Assembly (NCBI GenBank): GCA_014338405.1
Contig: JTDE01000184.1
Span: 267,641 to 331,640, forward strand
DNA: 64,000 nucleotides
DNA from: Paragonimus skrjabini miyazakii
Taxonomy: Eukaryota; Platyhelminthes; Trematoda; Plagiorchiida; Troglotrematidae
Direction of reading: 5' to 3'
Positions 12,340 through 25,572 of the stretch are shown here, piece after piece. Both the position numbers and the translations under genes were made by a program. The notes beneath the pieces are model-generated. The model saw only the letters and a program-made list of their open reading frames with translations, was not told the origin of the DNA and ran no database searches. Numbering within the stretch: position 1 is the stretch's first letter; each line of letters opens with the position of its first letter.

Positions 12340-15300
12340 GGTTAAAAACAATTCGCCTGTGATACTCTGACACACCGAGGTTGAATCAGATTATCTACCA
12401 TGAGGTTAGCTGGGGTTCATACCTCGTGCGAAAGGGTCTATGTTGTCAACGTTTTCAGGTTAAGGTTATGATAGGAGAAAAACAAGAAAAATAACAGTTG
12501 TTGTTGCACACATTGAATCAGAAAGTTTGTAAAAAGCATTTATAGAAGTAATATAGGGATATTATAATTCCTGTTCTATTCTCAGCTATTTGAACCACAG
12601 TTGGTCCGTACACTTTAATCAAGTCAGACTATTTGCTATTGGCCATAAAGAGCACAGGTTTTGGTGCCTAAAGAAATTTATTTTATGCGTCCAGACTGAG
12701 CGCCAAAGACAAAACATGTTTATGCTTGGAGGCCAAATTAAATGCAATTTTGTCAACGTAATCTCTTTTGATTCTGTTTGTCTGGTAGCTGTTAATGTCC
12801 GTGCTCAAATTATTCTACCCTTCTGAGTGTACTGTCTGAGTCAAACAAACAAAACACAGTTACTAGTAGGAAGCAGTTTTCTAATACCCATTTTTTTAAA
12901 GTCAGACTCACCGGTACTTCTTAGTTTGATCACCAATACCCTTTCTAGTGCACATCTAACGACCTCATCAGGTCAAGCAAACGTTTACACGCTTTTGTAC
13001 AGTATTGTGTTGTTAGAACACACACGACTGGTAAATATGCAAAGAAGTCACTATTGATCGAATAGCAAAGAGCAAACTTTGTGTTACTCTGGGGATACAA
13101 CGTGACCGACCCAAGAAAGACATGATCGTTAACGTACATTTCGCAAAAAATCAAGAGTGCACTTCACAGTAGAGCCTTGTAACAAACTTTGTTTTGTCAA
13201 TTAGTGAATGTAAACCACATTAAAAATTGTTCAGTTCATACTCACGTCAACTCACAAAATCTTCCTTGGTCGGCTTTGATTTTTCATCTACTGTCTCTTA
13301 CAGTTCTTTCGTGTCATATTATATCGAACTAAGAGAATTTAATTTATCGTTCTGTACAGCACCCAGCATGTTTTGATTACCCTAAGGCCCGAAACAATAC
13401 GGTAAACTATGGCGTTGGTCTACAATTAGATGCGTGAGTTTGTTCCGGCAGTTAGGATGATATTGTGATATAATTGCAATTTGATAATCATCTAATTTAT
13501 ATATACAGTCATTTCCATGGACCAAGGGTTTCAACCCTTCAAGGTAACATCACACGACAGTATTTTGATTGTATTGGAACGTCATAACTTCACCGTACGG
13601 GCCCGTAAATAGGCAATGTTTCGGAAACTGTATTTTCAAACCTTCTAGAAGGTCCATTTATCAGTGCCCCATCGGTTATTTAAGTTGTTGTCAAGTGCAC
13701 TAAAGTTGATATACAAGGAATCTGGTATTGTAAGATAAGTAGCACATATTTAGTGGTCAAAAGTCACCAGAAGAACATGATTGGTTTCGTGGTGATGCTC
13801 GTAAAATCGACATTGATCTACGGAATCCGTTGAATCTGAAATACACAAGAAAACTAACTTGTGAATTGATTTGGAATCTACAACAAGAAATCCGGTATTA
13901 AAACAAGCACAAAAAGCGACAACACATTGCAGCTAGAGTTCCCCAAAAACGTTAGTACTGCCAGGAACTTGAAATTGGTATCTCAACTTTGTTCTGACTG
14001 TTCATAATTAAAATGGTCAAAACAGCTGAGCAGGCAATCTAGTTCATCATAGTCCAGGGAATATGTTATCAATATGTAATCCATCAAACAACTGTGTGAA
14101 TCCTCCTATCAGTGTAGCTTCCACAGAAGTTATGCTCTTTATATTTTAACTGCCTTGATTTCCGAAACGATAATTATCATTGCTGATGTCTAAAAATTGG
14201 AATTACTAGAGTTATTATCAACCTTCCGAGGTTGGGAAATAAAACTTGTTTCAGATTGACCTTGCGTTTGTTAGAAATATCGTGCGTTATTGAATAACAC
14301 TGACAGTCATTAATGTGAAGGACGTTCAAGTTGAAGTTCAAACTATTGCGTATTATTGCTAAGGCATCAATACAGAATGTCTGTTATCATCATTCGTAAC
14401 CACAACAGCGACAAGATCCACAACCATAACAATAACACCCACAGTCGACGCAACAATGTTTAGGGAATCTTTCGTATATCTTGCTGTGTTCTTGTTACTC
14501 GCTGGGAAAGGTCAAATATGACATCTTCTCCATAGCTGAGATAGGTAACAAGTTAATGACTGCGTCCGTATTCACGTGTTCAGGAACTGTTAACCCAGTC
14601 GTTAATATTATTCAGCCAACCAATACGGCCAACAAGGTGCACATCATGATTCTCTTACATTAACCCGAACCAATCAGTGAGCGTGAAACTGTTCACGGAC
14701 AAAAACTGTCCGCTTCCGGTTAGTCGGGATGTACTTTATCCTTCCTTGAATACAAAAAAATAAATAGAATTTGCACATAATTTAAACACACCAACATTTA
14801 TAGACCATTTTTCCCTACGAAAATCATGTAAAGGCAAAGCTTTAACTTTTACATCGCAAAGATGAGAGGATATTTGTTCAAGTATGAGTTTTGTCAGGCT
14901 TAGTGCAGCAAAATACGGGATGATGAGCTCTCTGAACAACAAGATGTTACAATATACTGGATTCTTATGCTTTGTCAGTTGTTATTGGTAATAGCTTTCG
15001 TATGAACTTCCTGTCTTTCACTGAAACTCAGCTTGGGATTTGAAAAAGGTTAAACATCATTTCCGGCCACCGAAAGTCAAAGTTGTACGTGAACAAAAAG
15101 AATCTGCCTACATACAGATGAGTGACTCTATAGCAATGAATCGATCTATAGAGTTGTACCATATTAATCCACCGTTTGCTGAAAATTTGGTTCCATGGTT
15201 TTACGGTAATTTTCAGTTATATAAAACATCCTTCCTCAGTTACAAATTTGAATAGCGAAATCAGAAGACCGGTTTTGCAAGATGGTAGTACCATTTCGTA

Positions 15301-18300
15301 TGTTCTCGTCAGTTATTACACAACAGCGGTGAACATCAAAAATATTTGGGCGAATTAAGCTCATGCATCAAGTCAGGGTACACACTAGTCTGTCATTGGT
15401 CAAAACCACAGCAGACGGAGGTTCAAGGTCAACAGCATTTCCAGACAGAGGACTGGCTCGCTACGCATGACAAGCAGACTTGTGATGACGCAGCAACATA
15501 CAGAAAGCGTTTGTCGGGTCGACCACATGTCCGGTCTCCAGCACGTGTCATCGCTGTTGTGTGTAGTAACTGACGGGAATGTATGAAACAGTACTATGAA
15601 ACAGTACTACACATGGGCAAATTGACTGACCATGTGATTTGGAAGATTTAAGGCGTCTGACAGAAAAACGTAATTTTCCGACTTTTGTTAATACTACATT
15701 ATCCTAAAGTGACCGCAGCACACTGTTATTTAAACTAATCCTCGGATATATAACGGAAAGAAGTCGTGGCTAGAGATTCACTGTGCACAGCAGGAGATTG
15801 TTGTGTATCGGACAGTGCTTCATGTTAATCAAATCTCACAAGTGAGAAAAACAGGTCGACGTACTAAAATATGTTCAGAGAAAGAATGCGGGATTGGGAC
15901 CAATAATAGTTTGGGGTGGTGTGAAGGTAGAATCGAGTCGGACTGTAGGCACCAGTTACCATTTTGTCTGCAAATTTGACCAAAAACATGGATATTATAT
16001 AAGTGGAAACAAGAAATGGGGGAGGATTGCGTCCTGCCAAACATCAGAGGTAATGATGAGCGGTGAGTAGGCTTGGCCACTAGTTTGGACAAATTGATCA
16101 CCGTTCGTAAAGTAGTTGTGCGAATGATCGAGGGTTGAGGACCGGGTACCAGAAGTAATGTCCGTCCGATGTAACCTAAGAAACATACATGAACAGCCCC
16201 ACATTCTCCAGTAGGCGATGATGGAGTGGAATGAACTAGGCAAGAACGGAACGCCAGCAACAGAAAGGAAACTGATCTCGGTCCCCAGTGTTCACATGAG
16301 CTCATACTCGACCAGTTTTAAGTGTTTTCGTCACCACAGATGTAGGTAAAATCAGTCGAAGTTTAACCGTTACTTATCTGGGATCCATGTGGTGAGCCGC
16401 TTTTCATTCGTCACCACTTTTGTGACTTATGAAATACTGAGTAAGTAACTTAGGTGGACGTTGACAAAAAACAGAATATCTTCATTGAGAATGACTTGTG
16501 ATGAAAAGTTAGGTGCTTCTGATTTGTCGATCTTCCACTGGGTAATCCTTTACAGACGTCTAACTTTCAAAGAGATAAATGCACCCACAGAAATGTTAAC
16601 CCTGCGGTGTTGAGATGGAAGTATTAGTTGTTCTTTCGAAAGTAAAATTAGCTTGTTGATTGCAATTGAAAACAACACTAAAAACATTTTTGTTGATGGA
16701 AACGTTCAGGCTACTTGGCTTCTTCATTCTTTGCCAGAACTCATGATACTCCAAGCTCTCGCTTTGTAAACATTACCTTTCTTTCTATGAGGTCTGATAT
16801 AACATGAGGAAGAAAATCGATCATCATGAGACAGGTTTAGTTCTGTAGAGCAACAGTAAGTGAACCAGAAATTTAGGTAGCTGTTCAACTAAGAAAAGTA
16901 GACAGACGGATTGTTGTAAATAAATTAGATCAGAACAGATAAGGATATAACTTTTCTCGTGACGTATTATAGTTCACTGAACGACGTTATCGACATTTAA
17001 TGTTGTGATATATAGGACGACGGACAGCAAACAATGCATTCTACTGTAAACTGTGACTGAGTTGTAAGAAATGCCGAGTTGAAATTCATGGTAAAGTATA
17101 ACCAGCTGTGTGCTATTGGAAAAGGTTAAACGGGTAGAAACTGTTAACGTGCCATGTTGGCGGATGGTTGTATGAAAAACTGTATCAAATTAACTGAAGT
17201 TATCGCACTCACTACATACTGACGGGGAAGAACGTTCCAACAGAACTCCTAGAAGACAGACAACAAAAACAGCAATAGTCATATTGGCAAGATAGATAGG
17301 AGGTAATTATTATCTGCTAAAATTGAATGTAAGCTATTTAATAACCTGGGTTTTAATTCACCAGTTAGGCAATTTTCAGAAGTATTCGTACACGGGCAAG
17401 CGTAACTGCAATTTTCTCTTATGCTCATCGGTGTTCAGACACGAAAAGCAATCAACAAAAAAGGATTTGTTAATTTACAGTAAACTCCGCTGGGGGTATT
17501 TCAAACCAAGTTTCGATAATTTTAAGGCAAACGGCTCAATCGAGTAAACCAATCTATTCTGGAGAAGGTCAACCAACTGACACGGAAGGATGACAGCGTG
17601 TCAGTGCGTTTGGTGGAGAACCGGTGTTCAGATACGTCTATACGTCTACAAACTGTAGATTTCTGCTTTTCGCCGGAATGCCATGCAATATTGACCATCG
17701 TCCCCCCTCAGGAAAAGAGCCAAATTGAACAGCTGATTTTTACGCAAAAGTGCACGCTTTCGCAGTGCATGTTCTACGAGTTTTTCTAAATTTACCCATG
17801 GAAACACTGCTATAAGTAGTATGCGCCCAAAAAATAGTCTCTGAATACGGCCAGGTTCAACCTGCTAAACTGCATAGCTTGCGTAAAGCGATGTTTACTC
17901 GAAAACCCATAGTGTGAGCTGTGACAGGCCTAGTCACTGTAAACAATTCTCGGGCTGACCGAGAGACAACCAGAATACGGTACAAACAAACAGCCTTCGT
18001 GTTGCACGGAAGTTTTACTCGGTTCTACCAACATCACCTTATGGAAGCTGTCAAGGTTTTTCATCCCTTGTCCTTCCTAGTCTGGTGGAAGTGTCCGCTT
18101 TAAATTGCCAGGTTTTCCTGAATAATTACACTTAGCAACTCTAATTTAGCAGACATCGTAGCCTGCAGCATGAAACTGTACGAATGTAGCAGGAAGATTC
18201 AGAACATCCTGTATCACATTATTCTTTTTACAACTCTTCTTAAGTTTATGACACTTAAGAGTAGAAGACCACGCTGTCCAAAAAATATTTTCACCAAATC

Positions 18301-19320
18301 CGAATTTGTGTTCAAGTGGACAACTCTCTTGAAAGAAAAACTCTCTCAGAATCTTGCAAGCAACACTTTCTATGGATTTGAATAGATTCAGTTATCTACA
18401 AGAAGAAACATTCAGGCGGGCTTACCTGATCAAATCTAGTCTGTTAACACACTGACCAGAGGTTGGGTCATCAAAGTGCACGAAACCGTTTGTGAACAAT
18501 CTCCATGAGCCATCAAAACTTGTGTAGCGAGATCAACACGGTTTTCGACATACGAGATTAATCTACTTTGAAAACACTTTGTTTATACAGTGCTGTCGCT
18601 ACATTTGTGCAATGTTACAAACATGCGGTTGGCAGGAAACAGATCGTCTTTGATCCTCACCCATACAAAAAGATCAGTTTTCGCTGTTAAATAACAGAAA
18701 TGTATGTACTGATGGGCAGTAAAATCTCCCTTGTGGTAAAGAATGGGAGCACGCTCATATCAAAAGTGATGGCGGTTCACGATATCACTGTGACTTTGGC
18801 AACTGAACTGTCAGACCATTCACCGAACCTAATATGACCATTACAGATAGATAAATTTCTCGATTGCCACCAACATGTCACCATCGCAGGGGAACACAAG
18901 CACATGCTTCCAACTGTCTTGCGGTAAGATTTGTGCATTTAACTGGATCAACGTGAAAATCGAAAGCTAACTTAGGACGACTTGAGTTATCTGTGTACTA
19001 TTATAAAAATGAGTGATATCCTCAGCAAATTATGGGTCTCAAATTCCGTCAACTAAGATTAGTTTCGCACTGGCACACGATGTCCGTCAGAATGATGTCC
19101 ACAACAAAGGTCGCTGTGAAAGGTAGAACTGTGAAACGTAATAAACGCCATGTTAAAAAGTACGTACATAAAATGCTCTCGTTTTTTATAATGTTGGACA
19201 GTGGATTAACTTGAACGAATTGAAATACTTCCCGTGCACACCTTTCTGCATGAGATAATCGTAAAATGCCACATTATGAACCTATTTATCAGTCCCTCGA
19301 AGGTCTGAATAAAAAATTTC
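12340..19320. other. No supportable gene (7 kb)
   Basis: Many short open frames on both strands; none shows a conserved domain or clear exon structure. The longest, 15829-16305 on the minus strand, does not read as any family I know. Confidence 0.5.
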
Positions 19321-19354
19321 AATCACCTTTATGGATGACATCAAACGGTTGGTC

Positions 19355-19455
19355 CTAGTGACCACCAGCGAAGTGGTGGACAGTTGCCTCGACCTAGTTG
19401 GGTCTCATCAGCACCAGATTATAGTCCAAGCACTTATCCATTAGACCACAGCCAA
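19355..19455 (-). mobile_element. tRNA-like / hammerhead short repeat (SINE-like), minus copy
   Basis: On the minus strand an A-box-like sequence (TGGTCTAATGGATAAGTGC, 19448-19430) of tRNA type is followed 18 bases later by a hammerhead-ribozyme fold. This tRNA-head plus hammerhead order recalls the schistosome Sm-alpha SINE family. No B box is seen between the two. An opposite-strand relative of the hammerhead part lies at 19687-19748. Confidence 0.6.
19361..19417 (-). ncRNA. Hammerhead ribozyme-like fold, copy 1 (degenerate)
   Basis: Minus-strand core: CTGATGA (19411-19405) is intact. Stem II is GACC/GGTC with loop CAACTA. The second core strand is GAGGC where GAAAC is expected. A two-pair stem III and GTC cleavage triplet (19381-19379) follow, then stem I closes as TGGTG with CACCA. 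The A14-to-G change should abolish cleavage. Known biology: hammerheads self-cleave transcripts of fluke SINEs and Penelope-like elements. Confidence 0.65.
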
Positions 19456-19553
19456 TCGGCGAAATAAAGCGCGACAGCTAAAGAAACCAATTCACATACC
19501 CTCCTGCAACCCCGGTAACCGTGACCCCTTGGTCTAGAGAATGTGCTTGGACA

Positions 19554-19653
19554 NNNNNNNNNNNNNNNNNNNNNNNNNNNNNNNNNNNNNNNNNNNNNNN
19601 NNNNNNNNNNNNNNNNNNNNNNNNNNNNNNNNNNNNNNNNNNNNNNNNNNNNN
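19554..19653. other. Assembly gap (100 N)
   Basis: A run of exactly 100 N, a conventional placeholder for a gap of unknown size. It lies between two inverted hammerhead-bearing repeats, which may have caused the assembly break. Confidence 0.99.
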
Positions 19654-19686
19654 TGTCGCTTATTCACAGGGCATGAGTGTGATTCG

Positions 19687-19748
19687 CCAGCGTGTGTGGT
19701 GCTGGTGGGACCTAACTAGGTCGAAACAGCTGTCCACCACTTCGCTGG
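19687..19748 (+). ncRNA. Hammerhead ribozyme-like fold, copy 2 (degenerate)
   Basis: Stem I is perfect: CCAGCG (19687) with CGCTGG (19743), an internal loop TGT/TT, then GTGGTG with CACCAC. The first core strand is CTGGTGG (19702-19708) instead of CTGATGA. Stem II is GACC/GGTC with loop TAACTA, and the second core strand GAAAC (19723) is intact. Stem III is A-C/G-U closing an AGCT loop, then GTC (19732-19734). The two purine changes in the first core strand would inactivate it. The short stem III resembles the Penelope/SINE-type hammerheads of metazoans. Confidence 0.7.
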
Positions 19749-19779
19749 TGATCACTCGGACGAATCGTTTACAAACACT

Positions 19780-20705
19780 ATGAAGATTCTGCGTGAGACT
19801 TTTCGATACGTTTCGACAGATGTCGCTTTGCTGTTTCAAGTACTTTATCTTCTTTGAGGGGGGACTGTGAAGGAAGCAGCCGTTTTGGAGCAGTAATTGG
19901 CTTAGATATGATCATACGTACATGTAAAATTTCCGGATATTTGTTCTCCGGTATCAGTACATAGGTTCGTTTTAATGCTCCTTCATGTTTACTTGGGCTG
20001 CTGATCGCTCTTTTTTGTATACCATCTGAATTTCTGCACTTACAAAGGACGAAGCTTAAAAAATGTGTACACTGACTCTTCCACGTGGTTTTGAGGATAC
20101 AAGCTTTGTTTCAAACCTCCATTATCCTGTAATTCTAGTAGAACATTAAATGCTAACGTCTCGTTAATTTCTACTTCAAAAGTGAGGATGATGACCGGAT
20201 GATATGTGTTTAGGTTTTTTGAGGTAGTTGATAGACCGCATGTTGGATCACAACTTACAAATATATCCGTTTGTAAAACAGTAAATTACAAACATTATCC
20301 CTTGAGTAGTTAATTTCAGGTTCGGACAGAAAAATGTTTGCAAGAACAGGACCAGGTGTTAAACAAAGGAATGCTAATATCAGTTTGATTAGATATACTG
20401 TAGTCGCAAATGTAATCTGCCGTTTCAACGAGTAGGACGTTCATAAAAACTGACTCGCTATAAAAGAGTATTGCTCTATTACATGCATCCATACCTTTAA
20501 TGACATCCACAAATACGAGTGTATCCTTCAAGTCATGCATGCACAATTTCTTTCTAATGGGTTCGAAGAGATTTGTGCCACTGTGCTACTTCGTGATGGG
20601 GAAAGTCAATTTTTCAAAAACTGTACCTTAGTTAATTTATAAAGACTAGGAGATTGCGAGCCGCACGGTCTAAGTTTCTAAAATACCTTCTGGGTGATAT
20701 TGTGG
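19780..20705. other. No supportable gene
   Basis: Nothing beyond short open frames on both strands. Confidence 0.5.
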
Positions 20706-20707
20706 TG

Positions 20708-21075
20708 GATTGTCAGGTCGGAGGGGTGAGTAGTCAAACACTCGGCGGAATGCCACAACGTGGGAGGAGGCACGTCCACAAACCCTCAACGATCGGATGG
20801 CGGACAACAGGGACAATCGGATGTCATCGTTCGATCGGATCGGACCAACGGGCGAGACATGGCACGCAAAACAGGATGGACGACCAAATCGGAGGCTCGA
20901 TTATTCCAACACTCGGGGGAATATCTCGACACGGTCGTAGAGGACAGTCAAAGCTCACAGTGGATAGACGGAGGACAACACGAGCGACCGGACGAGCCAT
21001 CACTCAACGGAATCGGACCAACGGGCGAAGATTGGCAGGCGGAAAACTCCCGGATAGAAGGTGCCGATCACCCAC
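20708..21075 (+). repeat. GC-rich ~173-bp tandem repeat, about two units (locus 1)
   Basis: The phrase GGACCAACGGGCGA occurs at 20842 and again at 21015, a period of 173 bases. The flanking segments also align between the units (AACACTCGGCGGAAT with AACACTCGGGGGAAT; GATCGGATGGCGGACAACA with GATAGACGGAGGACAACA). The block is clearly richer in G and C than its surroundings. A diverged copy of the same array lies at 63749-64000. The overlapping open frames are not conserved between units, because 173 is not divisible by three, so I treat it as non-coding. Confidence 0.8.
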
Positions 21076-21079
21076 ATAA

Positions 21080-24000
21080 ACCACGCAGAAGTGCACATGA
21101 CGCGTGAGAGGAGACCTTAGGGTGTTGTGGACTAGAATTCTGACTTATAAACACAAGCGCGCGCGTACCATGTGAACTGGCATGTTGGACAATAAAAATT
21201 GTGCTTTAATGGATGCTTTCTTGCTACAATATGACCATTAAATTCCAAAACTATGAATATTTGAGCTATTTTTCTTCCTCTTTCTCCGTTTCGTGACATC
21301 TTCAACCAATTTGTTTGTCGTCAGTCAAGACGGATGTGAATTTTAATTAGACTTGTCTCAATTTCCCCTATCTAGGTCGAATGAAATTTCCGGTTAAGTG
21401 GAACTGAAGCTCCCCGCTTCTCGTCCCTGGAGTGTAAATATGTGTAATATCTATCCGGATGACATACGTTCTCTTTACAGACATTCTCCTAAGTCTGGTT
21501 AATTAACATCCCTCCAAGCGAAGTGGATACCAGTTCCGTCAACGCTAATAAGTAACTGATGAAGAGAAACAAGATCACACAATAAACGCAACCACACGTG
21601 ACTGTGCGCGTCCTCTAGAAAGTTTGGTGTACAATTACGTGTGCGTACTATGAACGTTACAATGCAGTAGGTTGTTCTCTTCGGAACAGCCTAACATACG
21701 GCATTACACACAGTGACAACTACCAGCCCTCTTTCTGTAAATGGCTTACGTTACTTATCTTCCGGCGGCAGTTTGTTATCGTCATCACGTGGCTTCACTT
21801 GATGACATCAGGTATATGCTTTTGTTGTTCCCTTTAGTCTTGTGATAGGCCACAGCCAGCCGACTATTCATGTGTAAGTTCTGATCATCGTCGTTTGGAT
21901 GTTCGTCGCGAGGCCATGCAAAATAGCACCACATCAGACGTATACTTGTACGCTAGATCAGGTGAGCTGAGTTGAATGTTAATCTTAGACAGGACGCTTA
22001 CGAGAGCATAACCTACTGAGTAGCAGTTATACAAAGAATTAGCATGCAAGTTGCACATGTACGGTATGAGCCACTGACCCTACCGCAAGAGAAGGAAGGC
22101 GATCAGGAAAGTTATACAGTTATCAGGGGACAAGGTTATTAGATGAAACCAACCGTTTGCGAAAACCCTTTCTCAACCTATTCTGGGCCTGTGGTGGATG
22201 CTTGCTCGTTCGCAGACGAACCACAAAATGGCTGATCGATTTCAGCCTGTGAGTTAAAGGAAACGCAACGGTTAAGGAAACTAATGGATGACATCACTTT
22301 ATCGATTTACGATGCAATCGCGAACATAGAGGAATTCAGCCTTATATTCATGTGTTGAAACCAGCTTACAAAGAACCACACCTGCAAGAATTTCACACAC
22401 AACAGGAATCATGCTTATCGTCGATGAATGTCGCACATTTTGGAGGAACTTGATGAGGATAGGATCAGTTAGACCAAAGCCTGAGTCTGATGGAATGACC
22501 TCTTTATATGAGGCCTACAGTAACAGACGAATAGTCCTTTAACTAGGACAGTTCCCAAATTCTTGAAGAGAGTTGAGAGGATAACATCACAGCGCGATGC
22601 CCAATCTCAGTCTAAAAGTCTGATCATTCGCAAAACATCGACTTCCGTCGGGTGTCCACTGATCAGGAAGTATTCGCATGGTCGTAAGATAGATACCACA
22701 ATGCAGAAGACCAGGTGAACCGTTGACCGATGTGCTCTGTGTTGAGGTAGGAGACAAAATGGTAAAGTCCGGCCAGAAACTTTTATCGTGACACTTTAGC
22801 AGAAACAGGTTGACACGGAATCAATATGGGAATAACAACCAGTGAGATGAAGGTAAACGTGAGAAGTCGAACGTCATGCTCAGAAGAGTAAGTCAACACA
22901 CGGGGTGTGTACAATTAGTAACGCAACATTGCCACTCTCCGGTAACCTAAGCGCTCCGAACAAGGTATGCGGCGATTCTTCAGTCTATACAACCGCGTTA
23001 GGTAGCAGGGGTTTGGCTAATGCTCGTTGATCGGTTCACATAAATCGGATGGTTCTACATGAAGTCCAGAGCATCTCGGACAGCGGACCAGGTAGCTCAC
23101 GAGGTCCCAATCTAACGAATTGTTGTCGGATGGAAAATGCTATGAAGTATGCTAAGGGTTTATGTGTGAAAAAGATTCTTGAAAAAATGAGCTGTATGCA
23201 AGCAATTAACCTTGTAGCAAACCGAACACGGCAGTGTGTACTACAGACTACTAAACACTTGGTGGGGTTCGGTCCATCAGCTTGCTGGAGGTTGCTGTTA
23301 GAATGTATATTTGAATTCTCAGTGTTTTTGAAATACTGCATACAAATTAACATAAACTTGCATGTCATCCACAGTTGTCTATTGGGTGGGTGGCCGGATT
23401 GCGAAGTTGCATAATTTAATGTCAACGTCAAAGACGTACTTGTGCCGTCTGGTAATTGCTAAGCTGGCCATTAAACATTAGAGCTCCAACAGATTCAATT
23501 CAGACTTTATATAATAAGTAAACGAATATGTTGTCCATTAGCAACTACAAAGTACGTTCTTCGTATTGCCTGTTGGATCACGTAAACTAGTTTCGCTCAC
23601 AGACCTAGAAATAGAAAACCTCACTATCCTGTCTTAGTCACCACCGGGTACAATCGGTCCCAACTCTAACTGAATGACCTATCACCATTGCTGTGAACAT
23701 ATAATTGACCAATTTTACGTACGGATATACTAAAGGTAATCTTTGACTTTTCAAGCACCTTGACACTTTACGGAGATGAATTGGCTATGTTTGTTGAGTG
23801 TGAGTAGGTCAATCCCCCCCCATTAACAAATAAGAAGCCTATAGCAGGTGATCTAACCGATTGTTAAACGAACCACTAGGACATCTTACCTACCCATCTA
23901 GTATCGTGTCACATGTAAGGTCTATCATGTACTGTGGTGGACACGATCAACCTAGTCCTCATATGACTTTATGATCCTAAACATTTGGCACCGATATACT

Positions 24001-25495
24001 CAAATCAGTGACTTCTGTTGCATGTCAGGATCTCGATGATAAATGATTTCCTGCATTAATTCGAAGCTGACCATCGTTTTTGTGAGGGCACCCGTCGGGG
24101 TAGCAGATTATCGGAATGAATGCTGAGACTGTAATAGATCTGCCAGTGTATTGTGGTTTGACCAAGGCACAGAGGTCAGTTAGGTAAAGTTCACCATCAG
24201 CAGAATAAAACAATTGTTTCGGTAGATCAAGTTTGTTAACTTTAACGACTCAATAGCAGTTAAACGTATGCATATATTTTCTCCACAGTCTAATCATCTA
24301 TTTTGTAGTACTCACTCAGTAAAATACTGAGATATTTGCCGTTCGTAATAACGTTGTTGGTTGTTCTATCATATATAACTCGTTTGCAAAGTAGTCGTGC
24401 TCCGGTCACTCTGAGTCAACTGACAAGATTGTAGCCGGCCAAAAATGATCTCCATTGTACAACAATAAATAGTCACCTAATCCGGACGGCCGTAAACAGC
24501 CCATTCAAGTGACAGTCAACTGCGAACCAAGTTCTGTTAAAACTTTCAGTTTAAACAATGAGCAAATCATTTCACAAAACCGTGCTATCGTCCTGCCTCC
24601 GTGAACAACCGAGCTAGTAAAAAACACTTTCGATTAGGGGCTGATCATTACCAGTATCGGGATGGTCAGGTTAGGAAGAAAATTTCACCCAACTGAAAAC
24701 TAAACTGCATTTTGTTTCGCGTTTTGACTGAATACCCCATACCCCCTAACCGTATTGCGATTTCTCGCGTTATTCATACATAAAAAACAAAACTTAATAA
24801 GCAGATGAGAAGAGTTGTATCAACAGAATGGGATTATGCAAATGTTTGCTCCCACTGATGAGTTTGTCTGAACTTCGAGATTCAAGGAGAACGGCGGTAT
24901 GGATAATGTGCAAGAGCTGACTTACTAAATTTGTGATTCTTTTCTTGCATAGACGAGAAAAGACACTTACCCAATCCTATCCACACAATGTATGATTAAA
25001 CAGATCACATGTACGTACATACTTGAAATACTGATATGCCCTGGTAACTGTTCACTTCTACATGTAAGTAGTAAACTCCCACCACAGTTTCACTTTTTTT
25101 TAAATGGAACTCAATGGAACTCAATAAAACGACATGATCTTTTAATACCAACGACATTCTTACCAGTCAAAAAAATATTTTTCCCAATTAGGAGTCTTTC
25201 TATCCCACATCACACACGTCCTCACTTTATCAGTACATGTGGCCCCTTCTAATTTAGTCTTTGATTATTAATGACTTTCTCAGCAGTGATACTAAAATAT
25301 TTCGTTTTTGTTAGGCTTTTGCGTGTAGATATTTTTCTGAATTAGTTCATTTTTCATTACCGATGAGTAGTCGGGTAATTGGTTACTCTCAAAGTGAGTA
25401 TCGCTCACATTTCCTTCCCGCCTTAGCATTCAGATAGAATTCCCAGACAGTATCTTTTGAAAGAAGCATTGTACTTAGGCTTCACCACTGTTCAA
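21080..25495. other. No supportable gene
   Basis: Just after the tandem repeat there is TATAAA-like sequence and a GCGCGCG run (21149-21170), then AATAAA near 21192, but I cannot tie them to a gene. An isolated 30-codon frame near 22144 and overlapping open frames at 23036-23431 on both strands have no recognisable product. Confidence 0.45.
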
Positions 25496-25500
25496 GCTTG

Positions 25501-25572
25501 TCCCGATCGATACCAAAAGTCCGGCTGCACTATCGTGAGGCAACCATTCTGACCACTACACCACTGTCCTCA
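25501..25572 (-). repeat. tRNA-like pol III cassette 1
   Basis: On the minus strand an A-box-like GTGGTGTAGTGGTCAG (25564-25549) is followed 34 bases later by a degenerate B box, GGTATCGATCGGGA (25514-25501). The spacing is that of a tRNA. The intervening arms do not fold into a clean cloverleaf, so it is a tRNA-derived repeat head or pseudo-tRNA, not a working tRNA gene. Confidence 0.45.

Noticed and set aside
15829..16305. 158-codon minus-strand ORF, with a VWGGV-like phrase in another frame suggesting a Tc1/mariner transposase
   Set aside because: The surrounding residues do not follow the transposase pattern, no DDE spacing is seen and no terminal inverted repeats were found.
20654..21107. 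141- and 115-codon overlapping plus-strand ORFs
   Set aside because: They span a 173-base tandem repeat whose period shifts the frame, so a conserved protein is unlikely.
23036..23431. Overlapping ~120-130-codon ORFs on both strands
   Set aside because: Neither strand reads as a known domain, and the overlap looks like a chance shortage of stops.
24856..24890. Second isolated CTGATGAG
   Set aside because: No GAAAC strand or cleavage triplet pairs with it.
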